Origin: Qipengyuania sp. YIM B01966 | GTDB lineage: Bacteria; Pseudomonadota; Alphaproteobacteria; Sphingomonadales; Sphingomonadaceae | DNA length: 64,000 nt | Reading direction: 5' to 3' | NCBI RefSeq assembly: GCF_016461955.1 | Contig: NZ_JADMNM010000010.1 | Span: 1 to 64,000, forward strand | In this document: positions 17,614-25,295 of the stretch, in pieces | Layout: each line of letters opens with the position of its first letter | How positions within the stretch are numbered: position 1 is the first letter of the stretch | The notes under the pieces: model-generated | Databases searched by the model: none | What the model was told of the DNA's origin: nothing | The model's input: the letters and a program-made list of their open reading frames with translations, nothing else | Made by a program: the position numbers and the translations under genes

Positions 17614-18141
17614 TCAGCCGATCCGCCCGTCGCCGTCATGATCGAGGCCGCGGTCTACGATGGTCGGCTCGTGCCGCTCCACCACCACGGGGCGCGGGGC
17701 CTGCGTGGCGCCTTCGGCGACCCCCTCGGCATGGGCAGCACGCAGATTGGCATCGTGCAGCCGCTTCTCGCTGCGGATGTGGTCATACGATCCGCGCATC
17801 TGACCATAGGCAAAAATCAGCAGCAGCCCGCCGGTAATCGCGAGGTTCTTCAGCGCAGCGCTGACCTGTACCGGGTCGCCCCACTGGTTGTGGAAGAAGA
17901 AGATCGTCAGCAGGGTAAACCCCGCGAGTACGATTGACACCAGCCGCGTCATCAGCCCGATCGCCAGCAGCAGCCCGGCCGCCACCTCGAATATGCCCAC
18001 GCCTTGCGCGAAATTGGCCGGCAGGCTGACGCTTTCGAGGATCTGCGCGGTGGCGGCCGGATCGAGCAGCTTGTTGATGCCCGAAATAACGAAGATCGCG
18101 GCGAGCAGGATGCGGCCGAGAATGGCGGCAAGCGTGGACAT
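17614..18141 (-). CDS. DoxX family membrane protein
   Basis: A 175-residue protein with four hydrophobic helices in the first 125 residues and the DoxX pattern LLAAIFVISGINKLLDP and ALKNLAITGGLLLIFAYG. The C-terminal 50 residues are charged and disordered, with DHDGDGRIG at the end. DoxX proteins are linked to redox or sulfur stress, but no single reaction is established. The start at 18141 is preferred because it places the first helix at the N-terminus; an in-frame start 11 codons upstream is possible. It is convergent with the TonB receptor. Confidence 0.85.
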   Translation of the reverse strand: MSTLAAILGRILLAAIFVISGINKLLDPAATAQILESVSLPANFAQGVGIFEVAAGLLLAIGLMTRLVSIVLAGFTLLTIFFFHNQWGDPVQVSAALKNLAITGGLLLIFAYGQMRGSYDHIRSEKRLHDANLRAAHAEGVAEGATQAPRPVVVERHEPTIVDRGLDHDGDGRIG

Positions 18142-18251
18142 GGCGTGTGGCTCCTTCCCCTTGAAGCCACACAATTATCACGCCGCGCCGCGCAGGGCCA
18201 GTGGGCCACCGGGCCAGCCTACAACCGGGGGCGGGCTGCAGCCGGGGCATT

Positions 18252-18806
18252 CTAAAGCCGGGGCAGCGTCACCCCGCGCTGGCCCATATATTTGCCCGCC
18301 CGGTCGGCATAGCTGACCTCGCAGCGTTCATTGCCCTGGAGGAACAGGAACTGGCAGGCGCCTTCATTGGCGTAGATCTTCGCCGGAAGCGGGGTGGTGT
18401 TGGAAAATTCCAGCGTCACGTGCCCTTCCCAGCCCGGTTCGAGCGGGGTCACGTTGACGATGATGCCGCAGCGCGCATAGGTCGATTTGCCGAGGCAGAT
18501 GACCAGCACATCCTCGGGCACGCGGAAATATTCGACCGTGCGGGCGAGCGCGAAGCTGTTGGGCGGGATGATGCAGACATCGGTCTGCCGGTCGACAAAG
18601 CTGGTGGCGGCAAAATCCTTGGGATCGACCACGGCATTGTCGATATTGGTGAAGATCTTGAACTCGTCGGCCACCCGCGCGTCATAGCCATAGGACGACA
18701 GGCCGTAGGAAATGCAGCCGTCGCGCCGCTGCGCTTCGACGAAGGGTTCGATCATCCCGCGGGTCGTCGCCGCCTCGCGGATCCACCGGTCGGAAAGAAT
18801 CGCCAT
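18252..18806 (-). CDS. dcd: dCTP deaminase
   Basis: A 184-residue enzyme converting dCTP to dUTP, the main route to dTTP in many Gram-negative bacteria. Signatures are [13 protein letters not shown] at the N-terminus, [55 protein letters not shown] (catalytic Arg/Glu region) and the C-terminal [12 protein letters not shown]. Full length and unbroken. The 360-base region upstream contains a REP-like doublet and one candidate promoter. Confidence 0.97.
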   Translation of the reverse strand: MAILSDRWIREAATTRGMIEPFVEAQRRDGCISYGLSSYGYDARVADEFKIFTNIDNAVVDPKDFAATSFVDRQTDVCIIPPNSFALARTVEYFRVPEDVLVICLGKSTYARCGIIVNVTPLEPGWEGHVTLEFSNTTPLPAKIYANEGACQFLFLQGNERCEVSYADRAGKYMGQRGVTLPRL

Positions 18807-18941
18807 GATGCCGGCATTGCCCGCCCCGCCGCGCCGGGCAAGGGGGCGCGGCGCGTGGGTGCCGGTTTTCCTACAGGGGCGGAGGTGTGGTAGGGTGCGG
18901 GCGCTCTTTGACCTTGCCGATTGTATGGCGCGCGGCGGCGG

Positions 18942-19041
18942 CTGGATTGCTTCCCGGCTCCGGGCCGGGGTCGCAATGACGACATGCGGACAGGCCCCAG
19001 CCTCGTCATTGCTAGGCGCCCCAGGCTCCGCGGCAATCCAG
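18942..19041. repeat. REP-like palindromic doublet
   Basis: Two palindromic units face each other. The outer ends are CTGGATTGC (18942-18950) and GCAATCCAG (19033-19041). The inner ends are GCAATGACGA (18973-18982) and TCGTCATTGC (19003-19012). Unit one also has an internal CCCGGC/GCCGGGG hairpin. TGGATTGC...GCAATGACG units are a common intergenic REP-type element of alphaproteobacteria. Outside it, 18807-19166 shows no gene; GTCACCCG occurs three times between 19068 and 19165. Confidence 0.75.
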
Positions 19042-19108
19042 GCGGGTGCCCCTGTCGCCCGCTATCTGTCACCCGTCACCCGCACGGCGCAGCATCGCAT
19101 CATGTTGG

Positions 19109-19137
19109 TTTATATAATGTTTGCTGGAAGGTCACAA
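19109..19137 (-). promoter_or_regulatory. Candidate sigma-70-type promoter reading toward dcd
   Basis: Read leftward, TTGTGA (19137-19132) is followed after 17 bases by TATAAA (19114-19109). This is 4/6 and 5/6 to the consensus in a locally AT-rich patch within GC-rich DNA. A transcript from here would pass through the REP-like doublet and reach dcd after about 290 bases. The rightward strand also has TATAAT at 19113 but no fitting -35. Confidence 0.3.
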
Positions 19138-19166
19138 AGTTGACACCTGTCGCCTTTGTCACCCGG

Positions 19167-19694
19167 TCAGCGGATTTCGCGGGCACCCAGTTGCGGGTTC
19201 AGCCGGGTAATGTGGTTGAGCCACGCCTTGGGCCGGCGCAGCAGATTGGCCGGATAATCCACCCGCACCCCCGCCAGCTCGGCCATCCGCCCGACGAAAT
19301 GGATGCAGTTGCGCGTGTCGAGATCGTAATAGCGCCCCGGTGCATCGCGCCAGCGGACCATTTCGGCCACCATCCGGCGATAGGTCGCATCGCTTACCGG
19401 CAGCGTGAAATGGCGGTTGGTGCTGCGGATATAGCGCGGCTGTTCGACCATGATTTCGTGCTCGACCGGGCCGCGCAGCACGGCCGGGCCGGCGACCCTG
19501 GCGGTGAAGCCGTAATTCTCGTTCACCGGCGTGCCATCGGCCAGCGTCCCTTCGAACACGACGAAGGCATGGGGGTAACGCCCGACCACCACCGAGCCGT
19601 TGAAGCTGTGGAAGCTGACGCGCACCTCGGCCGCTGCCGGGCCGGCCAGCGCCAGCGCCCACAGGCCGAGCAGCAGGGCGAAAAACCGTCTCAT
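19167..19694 (-). CDS. Secreted hypothetical protein with conserved-looking RNCIHFV motif
   Basis: A 175-residue protein with a clear signal peptide (residues 1-22, ending AGPAAAEV). The mature part is beta-rich, then has YDLDTRNCIHFVGRMAELAG, an N-C-x-H-F pattern on a helix that resembles active sites of cysteine peptidase-like (NlpC/P60 or DUF4105-type) proteins, and VDYPANLLRRPKAWL after it. This is suggestive only; no histidine partner can be assigned with certainty. It lies 42 bases from the end of putA on the same strand, so may be read from the same transcript. Confidence 0.65.
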   Translation of the reverse strand: MRRFFALLLGLWALALAGPAAAEVRVSFHSFNGSVVVGRYPHAFVVFEGTLADGTPVNENYGFTARVAGPAVLRGPVEHEIMVEQPRYIRSTNRHFTLPVSDATYRRMVAEMVRWRDAPGRYYDLDTRNCIHFVGRMAELAGVRVDYPANLLRRPKAWLNHITRLNPQLGAREIR

Positions 19695-19736
19695 GCCCGC
19701 CCCTTAGCCGCGCCGCCGCTTAACCGCCAGTGAAGC

Positions 19737-22700
19737 TCAGCCGGCCAGCAGCGTGGCATTGCCGCCCGCTGCCGTCGTATCGATGCACACCACCCGCTCG
19801 GTGGCAAAGCGGGCGACATAATGCGGCCCGCCGGCCTTGGGCCCGGTGCCCGACAGCCCCTCGCCGCCGAATGGCTGGCTGCCGACCACCGCGCCGATCT
19901 GGTTGCGGTTGACATAGAGGTTGCCGACCCGCGCCCGCGCCTCGACCAGCCGGCGGGTCGCGTCGATCCGGCTGTGGAGGCCCAGCGTCAAACCGAAGCC
20001 GATGGCGTTGATCTCGTCGATCACCGCCTCCAGCCGGTCACCGGCGAAGCGGGCGATATGGAGGATGGGGCCGAAATTCTCCTTGTCGAGATCGGCGATC
20101 GACCCGATCTCGATGATCGTCGGGGCGACAAAGGTGCCCTGATCGGCCCCCGCGCCCGGTGCCAGTCGCCAGACCGGATCGCCAGCGGCAATATGGTCGG
20201 CGACATGGGCCTCAAGCGAAGCGCGCGCTTCCTCGTCGATCGCCGGGCCGACATCGGTGGCGAATTGCGCCGGGTCGCCGACATTGAGCGTTTCGAAGGC
20301 ACCGCGGATCATCGTCACCATCCGGTCGGCGACATCGTCCTGCACATAGAGCACGCGCTGCGCCGAGCAGCGTTGCCCGGCGCTCTGGAACGCGCTGGCG
20401 ACGACATCGCGGGTGACCTGTTCGGGCAGCGCCGAGCTGTCCACGATCATCGCGTTCTGCCCGCCGGTTTCGGCAATCAGGATGCCGAGCGGGCCGTCGC
20501 GGTTGGCCAGGCTACGGTTGATCGCCTGCGCGGTGGCGGTCGAGCCGGTGAAGGCGACACCCGCAATGCGCGGGTCGGAGGTGATCGCCGCCCCGACCTC
20601 GCCCCCGCCGGGAAGCAGTTGCAGCACCTCGGCCGGCACGCCCGCCTGGTGGCACAGCCGCACCGCCAGCGCGGCGATCAGCGGGGTCTGCTCGGCGGGT
20701 TTGGCAATCACGGTGTTGCCCGCCGCCAGCGCGGCCGCGGCCGGGCCGATGAAGATCGCCAGCGGAAAATTCCACGGGCTGATCGTGGCGAACACCCCTC
20801 GCCCGGCGAGATAGAGGCGGTTTTCCTCGCCCGTCGGGCCGGGGAGCACTTCGTGGCGGGTGAACAGGGTGCGCGCCTCGGCGGCGTAATAGCGCAGGAA
20901 ATCGACCGCCTCGCGCAGTTCGAGCACCGCGTCCATCAGCGTCTTGCCCGCCTCGCGCTGGCATAGCGACAGGAAGGCGTCAGTTTCGGCCTCGAACGCA
21001 TCGGCGCAGGCGTCGAGCAGGTCGGCCCGGCGGGCGCCGCCCAACGCGTCCCAGCCCGGCTGCGCGGCGGCGGCGCGGCCGATCGCGGCACTGACGTCGG
21101 CCGCAGTCGCAACGCGCATCGTCCCGACCCGGTCGCTGCGGTTCTGCGGTGCGGTGATGGCGACCGTCTCGCCGGCAGGGCCCTCGGCAAAGGTGGGCGC
21201 GGCCTCCCACAGCTTGCCAGCCAGCCCGGCGAGCCGCGCGAGCAGCGGTTCGCGCACCAGCGGATCGGCAAGGTCCACCCCGGCGCTGTTGCGGCGGCCG
21301 GGGAATATGTCGCCCGGCAGGGGGATCGCCGGGTTGCGCTTCGGCTCGGTGGCGGCGAGTTCGCCGACCGGGTCGATCACCAGCGCGCCGACCGGCACAT
21401 CGGCATCGGCCATTCGGTTGACGAACGAGCTGTTGGCCCCGTTCTCGAGCAGCCGGCGCACCAGATAGGCCAGCAGATCCTCGTGCGAGCCGACCGGCGC
21501 ATAGATCCGCACCCGCGTCGGCGCGCCTCCCGCCTCGCGCTGGGTGCGGGCGAGTTCTTCGTAAACATCCTCGCCCATGCCGTGGAGGCGCTGGAATTCG
21601 AACGAGCGGCCTGCAGCGAGCGCGGTGATCGCGCCGATCGTATAGGCGTTGTGCGTGGCAAAGGCCGGGAACAGCGCATCGCCCGCATCGAGCAGCCGCG
21701 CGGCACAGGCGAGGTACGACACATCGGTTGCCACCTTGCGGGTGAACACCGGGTAATCGGCATAGCCGCCGACCTGGCTCAGCTTGATCTCGGCGTCCCA
21801 ATACGCGCCCTTGACCAGCCGGACGAACAGCTTGCGGCCATGCCGGCGGGCGAGCGCCACGATCCAGTCGCAGAGCGGGACGGCGCGCTTCTGATAGGCC
21901 TGGATGGCGAGGCCGAAGCCTTCCCAGTTTCTGCCGTCAGCGCGGGTGAACAGGCTGTCATCGGCGACCAGCGCCTCAATGATGTCGAGCGAGAGTTCGA
22001 GCCGCTCGGCCTCTTCGGCGTCGATCGTGAAATGAACATTGGCATCGCGCGCCCGCTCGGCCAGCGCGCGGAGCATCGGCACCAGCGCCGCCTTCGCCGC
22101 ATCGGCGTGATAGACATCGTATTTGGGATAGAGCGCCGACAGCTTTACCGAAATGCCGGGCGAGGAATGTAGGTCGCCATCACCCTCCGCCGCGACGCGC
22201 GCCAGTGCCTGCTCGTAAGCCAGCCGGTAGCGTTCGGCATCGGCCAAGGTCATCGCCGCTTCGCCCAGCATGTCGAACGAATGGCCGAGCCCGCGGCGCC
22301 GTTCAGGCGCGGCGCGCTGCAGCGCCTCGTCAATCGTCCGCCCATAGACGAACTGGCCGCCCAAGATGCGCATCGCCTGCAGCGTCGCCTTGCGGATCAC
22401 TGGCTCGCCCAGCCGGCTGACGGTGCGGCGCAGCGTGCCCGCCATGCCGCGCTGCGCGGCCTCGGGCCGATCGAGCACCTCGCCGGTCAGCATCAGCGAG
22501 AAGGTGGCCGCGTTGACGAAGGTCGAATCGCTGGCGCCGAGATGCTCGGCCCATTCGATCCCGGCCAGCTTGTCGCGGATCAGCGCGTCGGCGGTCTCGG
22601 CATCGGGCACGCGCAGCAGCGCTTCGGCAAGGCACATCAGCGCGATGCCTTCTTCGGTGGCGAGGCCGTATTGCTGGAGGAAGGCGTCGATCCCGCTGGC

Positions 22701-22868
22701 CTTGCGGCGGCGCGCGCCCTCGATCAGCCCGGCGGCGATGCGCGCCGCCTGCGGGTGCACCGCGCGCGAGCCGGCTGCCTGATCGAGCCTCTCGGCAATA
22801 CACGCCGCCTCGTCCTGCCGATAGACGCGGCGCAACGCGGAACGGTCGAGCGGGGCGTGGTCGGTCAT
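19737..22868 (-). CDS. putA: Bifunctional proline dehydrogenase / glutamate-semialdehyde dehydrogenase PutA
   Basis: A 1043-residue enzyme oxidising proline to glutamate at the membrane. Residues about 60-490 are the FAD-dependent proline dehydrogenase barrel (SSPGISVKLSALYPKYD, FVRLVKGAYWDAEIK, FATHNAYTIGAI, GAPTRVRIYAPVGSHEDLLAYLVRR split by the loop). Residues about 540-1020 are an aldehyde dehydrogenase with ISPWNFPLAIFIG, AFTGSTATAQ, ETGGQNAMIVDSS and catalytic C834 in QSAGQRCSAQR. It lacks the N-terminal ribbon-helix-helix domain of E. coli PutA, so it should not regulate its own gene. About 1040 residues is the alphaproteobacterial type A length. Confidence 0.96.
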   Translation of the reverse strand: MTDHAPLDRSALRRVYRQDEAACIAERLDQAAGSRAVHPQAARIAAGLIEGARRRKASGIDAFLQQYGLATEEGIALMCLAEALLRVPDAETADALIRDKLAGIEWAEHLGASDSTFVNAATFSLMLTGEVLDRPEAAQRGMAGTLRRTVSRLGEPVIRKATLQAMRILGGQFVYGRTIDEALQRAAPERRRGLGHSFDMLGEAAMTLADAERYRLAYEQALARVAAEGDGDLHSSPGISVKLSALYPKYDVYHADAAKAALVPMLRALAERARDANVHFTIDAEEAERLELSLDIIEALVADDSLFTRADGRNWEGFGLAIQAYQKRAVPLCDWIVALARRHGRKLFVRLVKGAYWDAEIKLSQVGGYADYPVFTRKVATDVSYLACAARLLDAGDALFPAFATHNAYTIGAITALAAGRSFEFQRLHGMGEDVYEELARTQREAGGAPTRVRIYAPVGSHEDLLAYLVRRLLENGANSSFVNRMADADVPVGALVIDPVGELAATEPKRNPAIPLPGDIFPGRRNSAGVDLADPLVREPLLARLAGLAGKLWEAAPTFAEGPAGETVAITAPQNRSDRVGTMRVATAADVSAAIGRAAAAQPGWDALGGARRADLLDACADAFEAETDAFLSLCQREAGKTLMDAVLELREAVDFLRYYAAEARTLFTRHEVLPGPTGEENRLYLAGRGVFATISPWNFPLAIFIGPAAAALAAGNTVIAKPAEQTPLIAALAVRLCHQAGVPAEVLQLLPGGGEVGAAITSDPRIAGVAFTGSTATAQAINRSLANRDGPLGILIAETGGQNAMIVDSSALPEQVTRDVVASAFQSAGQRCSAQRVLYVQDDVADRMVTMIRGAFETLNVGDPAQFATDVGPAIDEEARASLEAHVADHIAAGDPVWRLAPGAGADQGTFVAPTIIEIGSIADLDKENFGPILHIARFAGDRLEAVIDEINAIGFGLTLGLHSRIDATRRLVEARARVGNLYVNRNQIGAVVGSQPFGGEGLSGTGPKAGGPHYVARFATERVVCIDTTAAGGNATLLAG

Positions 22869-22879
22869 GGCTGGTCTCG

Positions 22880-24382
22880 CTACCGGGGAGGGTCGAGCGC
22901 GCCTTGGACTGCAGCGCCGGCGGTTTCAAGCCGCCTGGCAAACCAGCGGGCGACCGCGGCGCGTTCACCGGCAGAATAATGCAGGCCGAGCCGGGTGCGC
23001 CGGTCGAGCACGTCGTCGGCGCCGGCGGCCCATTCCTGCGCGGCAAGATATTCGAGCTCGCCGGCGAACAGGCCAGGCGCAATTTCGGGGCCGGGCGCCG
23101 CGCCGGGGGCAAGAATATCGAGCGCCCTTGTGCCATAGCTGCGCGCCCAGCGCTGCGCCACGCCGCCGACAAGCGCCGGATGCCGCTCGCTAAGGGTCGC
23201 CGCCAGCGCGGCGGCCCCGCCCGCCGGCAGATCGCCGCCCGGCAGCACCGCCCCGGCGGTCCAGGCTGGCCCCATCGCCGGGATATGCGGCGCCAGACGC
23301 GCCAGCGCGTGTTCGGCGAGCTTGCGATAGGTGGTGATCTTGCCGCCATAGACCGACAGCAGCGGCGCGCCGCCCGCGCTATCGAGCGCGAAGGCATAGT
23401 CGCGGGTGACGGTGGAATTGCGCGCCGCGCCATCATCGTAAAGCGGACGTACGCCGGAATAGGTCGCGTGAACCTCGCTTTCGTCCACCTGCCGGCCGAA
23501 AGCGTCGCTGGCGGCGGCAAGCAGATAGGCACGCTCGGCCGCGTCGATCGCCACGGTGGCCGGATCGCCGTCGAACGCGGTGTCGGTGGTGCCGATCAGG
23601 GTGAAGCGCCCCTCGAACGGCAGGGCGAACACCACCCGGCCATCGCGCTGCTGGAGGATATAGGCATGGTCGCCATCATAGAGGCGGGGCACGACGAGAT
23701 GGCTGCCCTTGACCAGCCGCACGCGGCGCGGCGTCGCCGGGCCGAGCGCCATGCGGGCAAGCTCGTCAACCCATGGGCCGGCGGCATTGACCAATGCGCG
23801 CGCGGCGATCTCGCTCTCGCCCTCCGGGCCGACGAGACGCGCGACCCAGCGATCGGCATGGCGGGTAAGAGCCACGCAGCGCGTGCGCGGGCAGATGTCG
23901 GCCGCGCGCTCGGCCGCGTCGCGGGCGGACAGTACCACCAGCCGGGCATCTTCCACCCAGCAATCCCAATAGGCAAAGCCATGCGTGAAGCGCGGGGCAA
24001 GCGGGCCTCCTGCCAGCGGCACAGCCGCGCTTGCCGGCAACGACCGACCGCCGCCCAGCCGGTCGTAGAGGAACAGACCTGCCCGCAGCATCCAGCGCGG
24101 GCGCAGATGGCGGTCGTGTGGCAGGATGAACCGCAAGGGGCGGACGATATGCGGCGCGGCGCGCAGCAGCACCTCGCGTTCGCGCAGCGCCTCGCGCACC
24201 AGCCGGAATTCGTACTGTTCGAGATAGCGCAGGCCGCCATGGATCAGCTTGCTGCTGGCCGACGAGGTATGCGCGGCCAGATCGTGCTGCTCGACCAGTG
24301 TCACCGAAAGCCCGCGCCCGGCAGCATCGCGGGCGATCCCGACACCGTTGATCCCCCCGCCGATGACCAGCAAATCGCGCAT
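22880..24382 (-). CDS. glpD: Glycerol-3-phosphate dehydrogenase (FAD)
   Basis: A 500-residue membrane-associated flavoenzyme oxidising glycerol-3-phosphate to DHAP. The FAD motif is GGGINGVGIARDAAGRG at residues 8-24. Further signatures: TSSASSKLIHGGLRYLEQYEF, ALVNAAGPWVDELA, VKGSHLVVPRLYDGDHAYILQ (interrupted), FTLIGTTDTAFDGDP and LLSVYGGKITTYRKLAE. Full length. It ends 11 bases before putA on the same strand, so the two catabolic genes may be co-transcribed. Confidence 0.95.
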   Translation of the reverse strand: MRDLLVIGGGINGVGIARDAAGRGLSVTLVEQHDLAAHTSSASSKLIHGGLRYLEQYEFRLVREALREREVLLRAAPHIVRPLRFILPHDRHLRPRWMLRAGLFLYDRLGGGRSLPASAAVPLAGGPLAPRFTHGFAYWDCWVEDARLVVLSARDAAERAADICPRTRCVALTRHADRWVARLVGPEGESEIAARALVNAAGPWVDELARMALGPATPRRVRLVKGSHLVVPRLYDGDHAYILQQRDGRVVFALPFEGRFTLIGTTDTAFDGDPATVAIDAAERAYLLAAASDAFGRQVDESEVHATYSGVRPLYDDGAARNSTVTRDYAFALDSAGGAPLLSVYGGKITTYRKLAEHALARLAPHIPAMGPAWTAGAVLPGGDLPAGGAAALAATLSERHPALVGGVAQRWARSYGTRALDILAPGAAPGPEIAPGLFAGELEYLAAQEWAAGADDVLDRRTRLGLHYSAGERAAVARWFARRLETAGAAVQGALDPPR

Positions 24383-24470
24383 CGCCGGCCCTTAGCCGCC
24401 GCACGCCCGCTTGGCGAGGTGGCAGCCGCCCGCTACGCGAAGGGCCGTTCCTGTTGCCGGAGAGAGCGCG

Positions 24471-25286
24471 ATGACCGAACCCCAAGCTGCCCCGCCCGTC
24501 CGCTACGAACGCGATGGGGGCATCGTCACCCTGACGCTCGACCGGCCCGAAATCCGCAACCCCATCTCCGATCCTGACATGGTCGAGGCGCTGCTCGCCG
24601 CGCTGGACCGGCTGGAGGACGACCCCGAGGCGCGCGTCGCCATCCTGACGGGCGCGGGCAAGAGCTTCTCCACCGGGGGCAATATCCAGTCGATGGTGCC
24701 CGGCGCCGGGCTCAATGCCGGCGATCCGGTGCGGACGCGGCGCAATTACAAGACCGGCATCCAGCGGCTTCCGCTGGCCTTCGCCAAGCTGGAGGTGCCA
24801 ATCATCGCCGCCGTAAACGGGGCGGCCATGGGCGCGGGCTGCGACCTTGCCTGTATGTGCGATTTACGGATCGCGGCCGAGGATGCGAAATTCGCCGAAA
24901 GCTTCGTCAAGTTGGGAATCATCGCCGGCGATGGCGGGGCGTGGCTGCTGCCGCGCGTGGTCGGCTTTTCCAAGGCGGCGGAGATGGCGCTGACCGGCAA
25001 TCCGATCGATGCGGCAGACGCGCTGGCCTGCGGGCTGGTGTCGCAGGTGGTCGCCGCGGACGATCTGCTGCCCGCCGCGCGCCGGCTCGCGCAGCGCATC
25101 GCCGCCAACCCGCCGCACGCCGTCCGCATGACCAAGCGGCTCTTGTGGGAAGGACGCTCGAGCGAACTTGGCACCCTGCTCGAAATGGCCGCGGCGATGC
25201 AGGCGGTGGCGCACACCACCGCCGATCACGCCGAAGCGGTCGCCGCCTTCCTCGACAAGCGCCCGCCGCGCTTTACCGGCGGCTGA
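24471..25286 (+). CDS. Enoyl-CoA hydratase/isomerase family protein (crotonase)
   Basis: A 271-residue crotonase. Characteristic parts are VTLTLDRPEIRNPISDPDMV, ILTGAGKSFSTGGNIQSM, IAAVNGAAMGAGCDLACMCDLRIAAED (oxyanion hole), FVKLGIIAGDGGAWLLPRVVG and ALACGLVSQVV. In the oxyanion helix the second catalytic Glu position is replaced by D in GDGGAW, seen in several subfamilies, so hydratase activity is not certain; the substrate is unknown. The start at 24471 follows GGAGAGAGCGCG. It is divergent from glpD and convergent with the next gene. Confidence 0.88.
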   Translation: MTEPQAAPPVRYERDGGIVTLTLDRPEIRNPISDPDMVEALLAALDRLEDDPEARVAILTGAGKSFSTGGNIQSMVPGAGLNAGDPVRTRRNYKTGIQRLPLAFAKLEVPIIAAVNGAAMGAGCDLACMCDLRIAAEDAKFAESFVKLGIIAGDGGAWLLPRVVGFSKAAEMALTGNPIDAADALACGLVSQVVAADDLLPAARRLAQRIAANPPHAVRMTKRLLWEGRSSELGTLLEMAAAMQAVAHTTADHAEAVAAFLDKRPPRFTGG

Positions 25287-25295
25287 GCGCCGGCC

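Noticed and set aside
18807-19166. Short frames in the dcd upstream region
   Set aside because: They run through the REP-like doublet and have no coding features.
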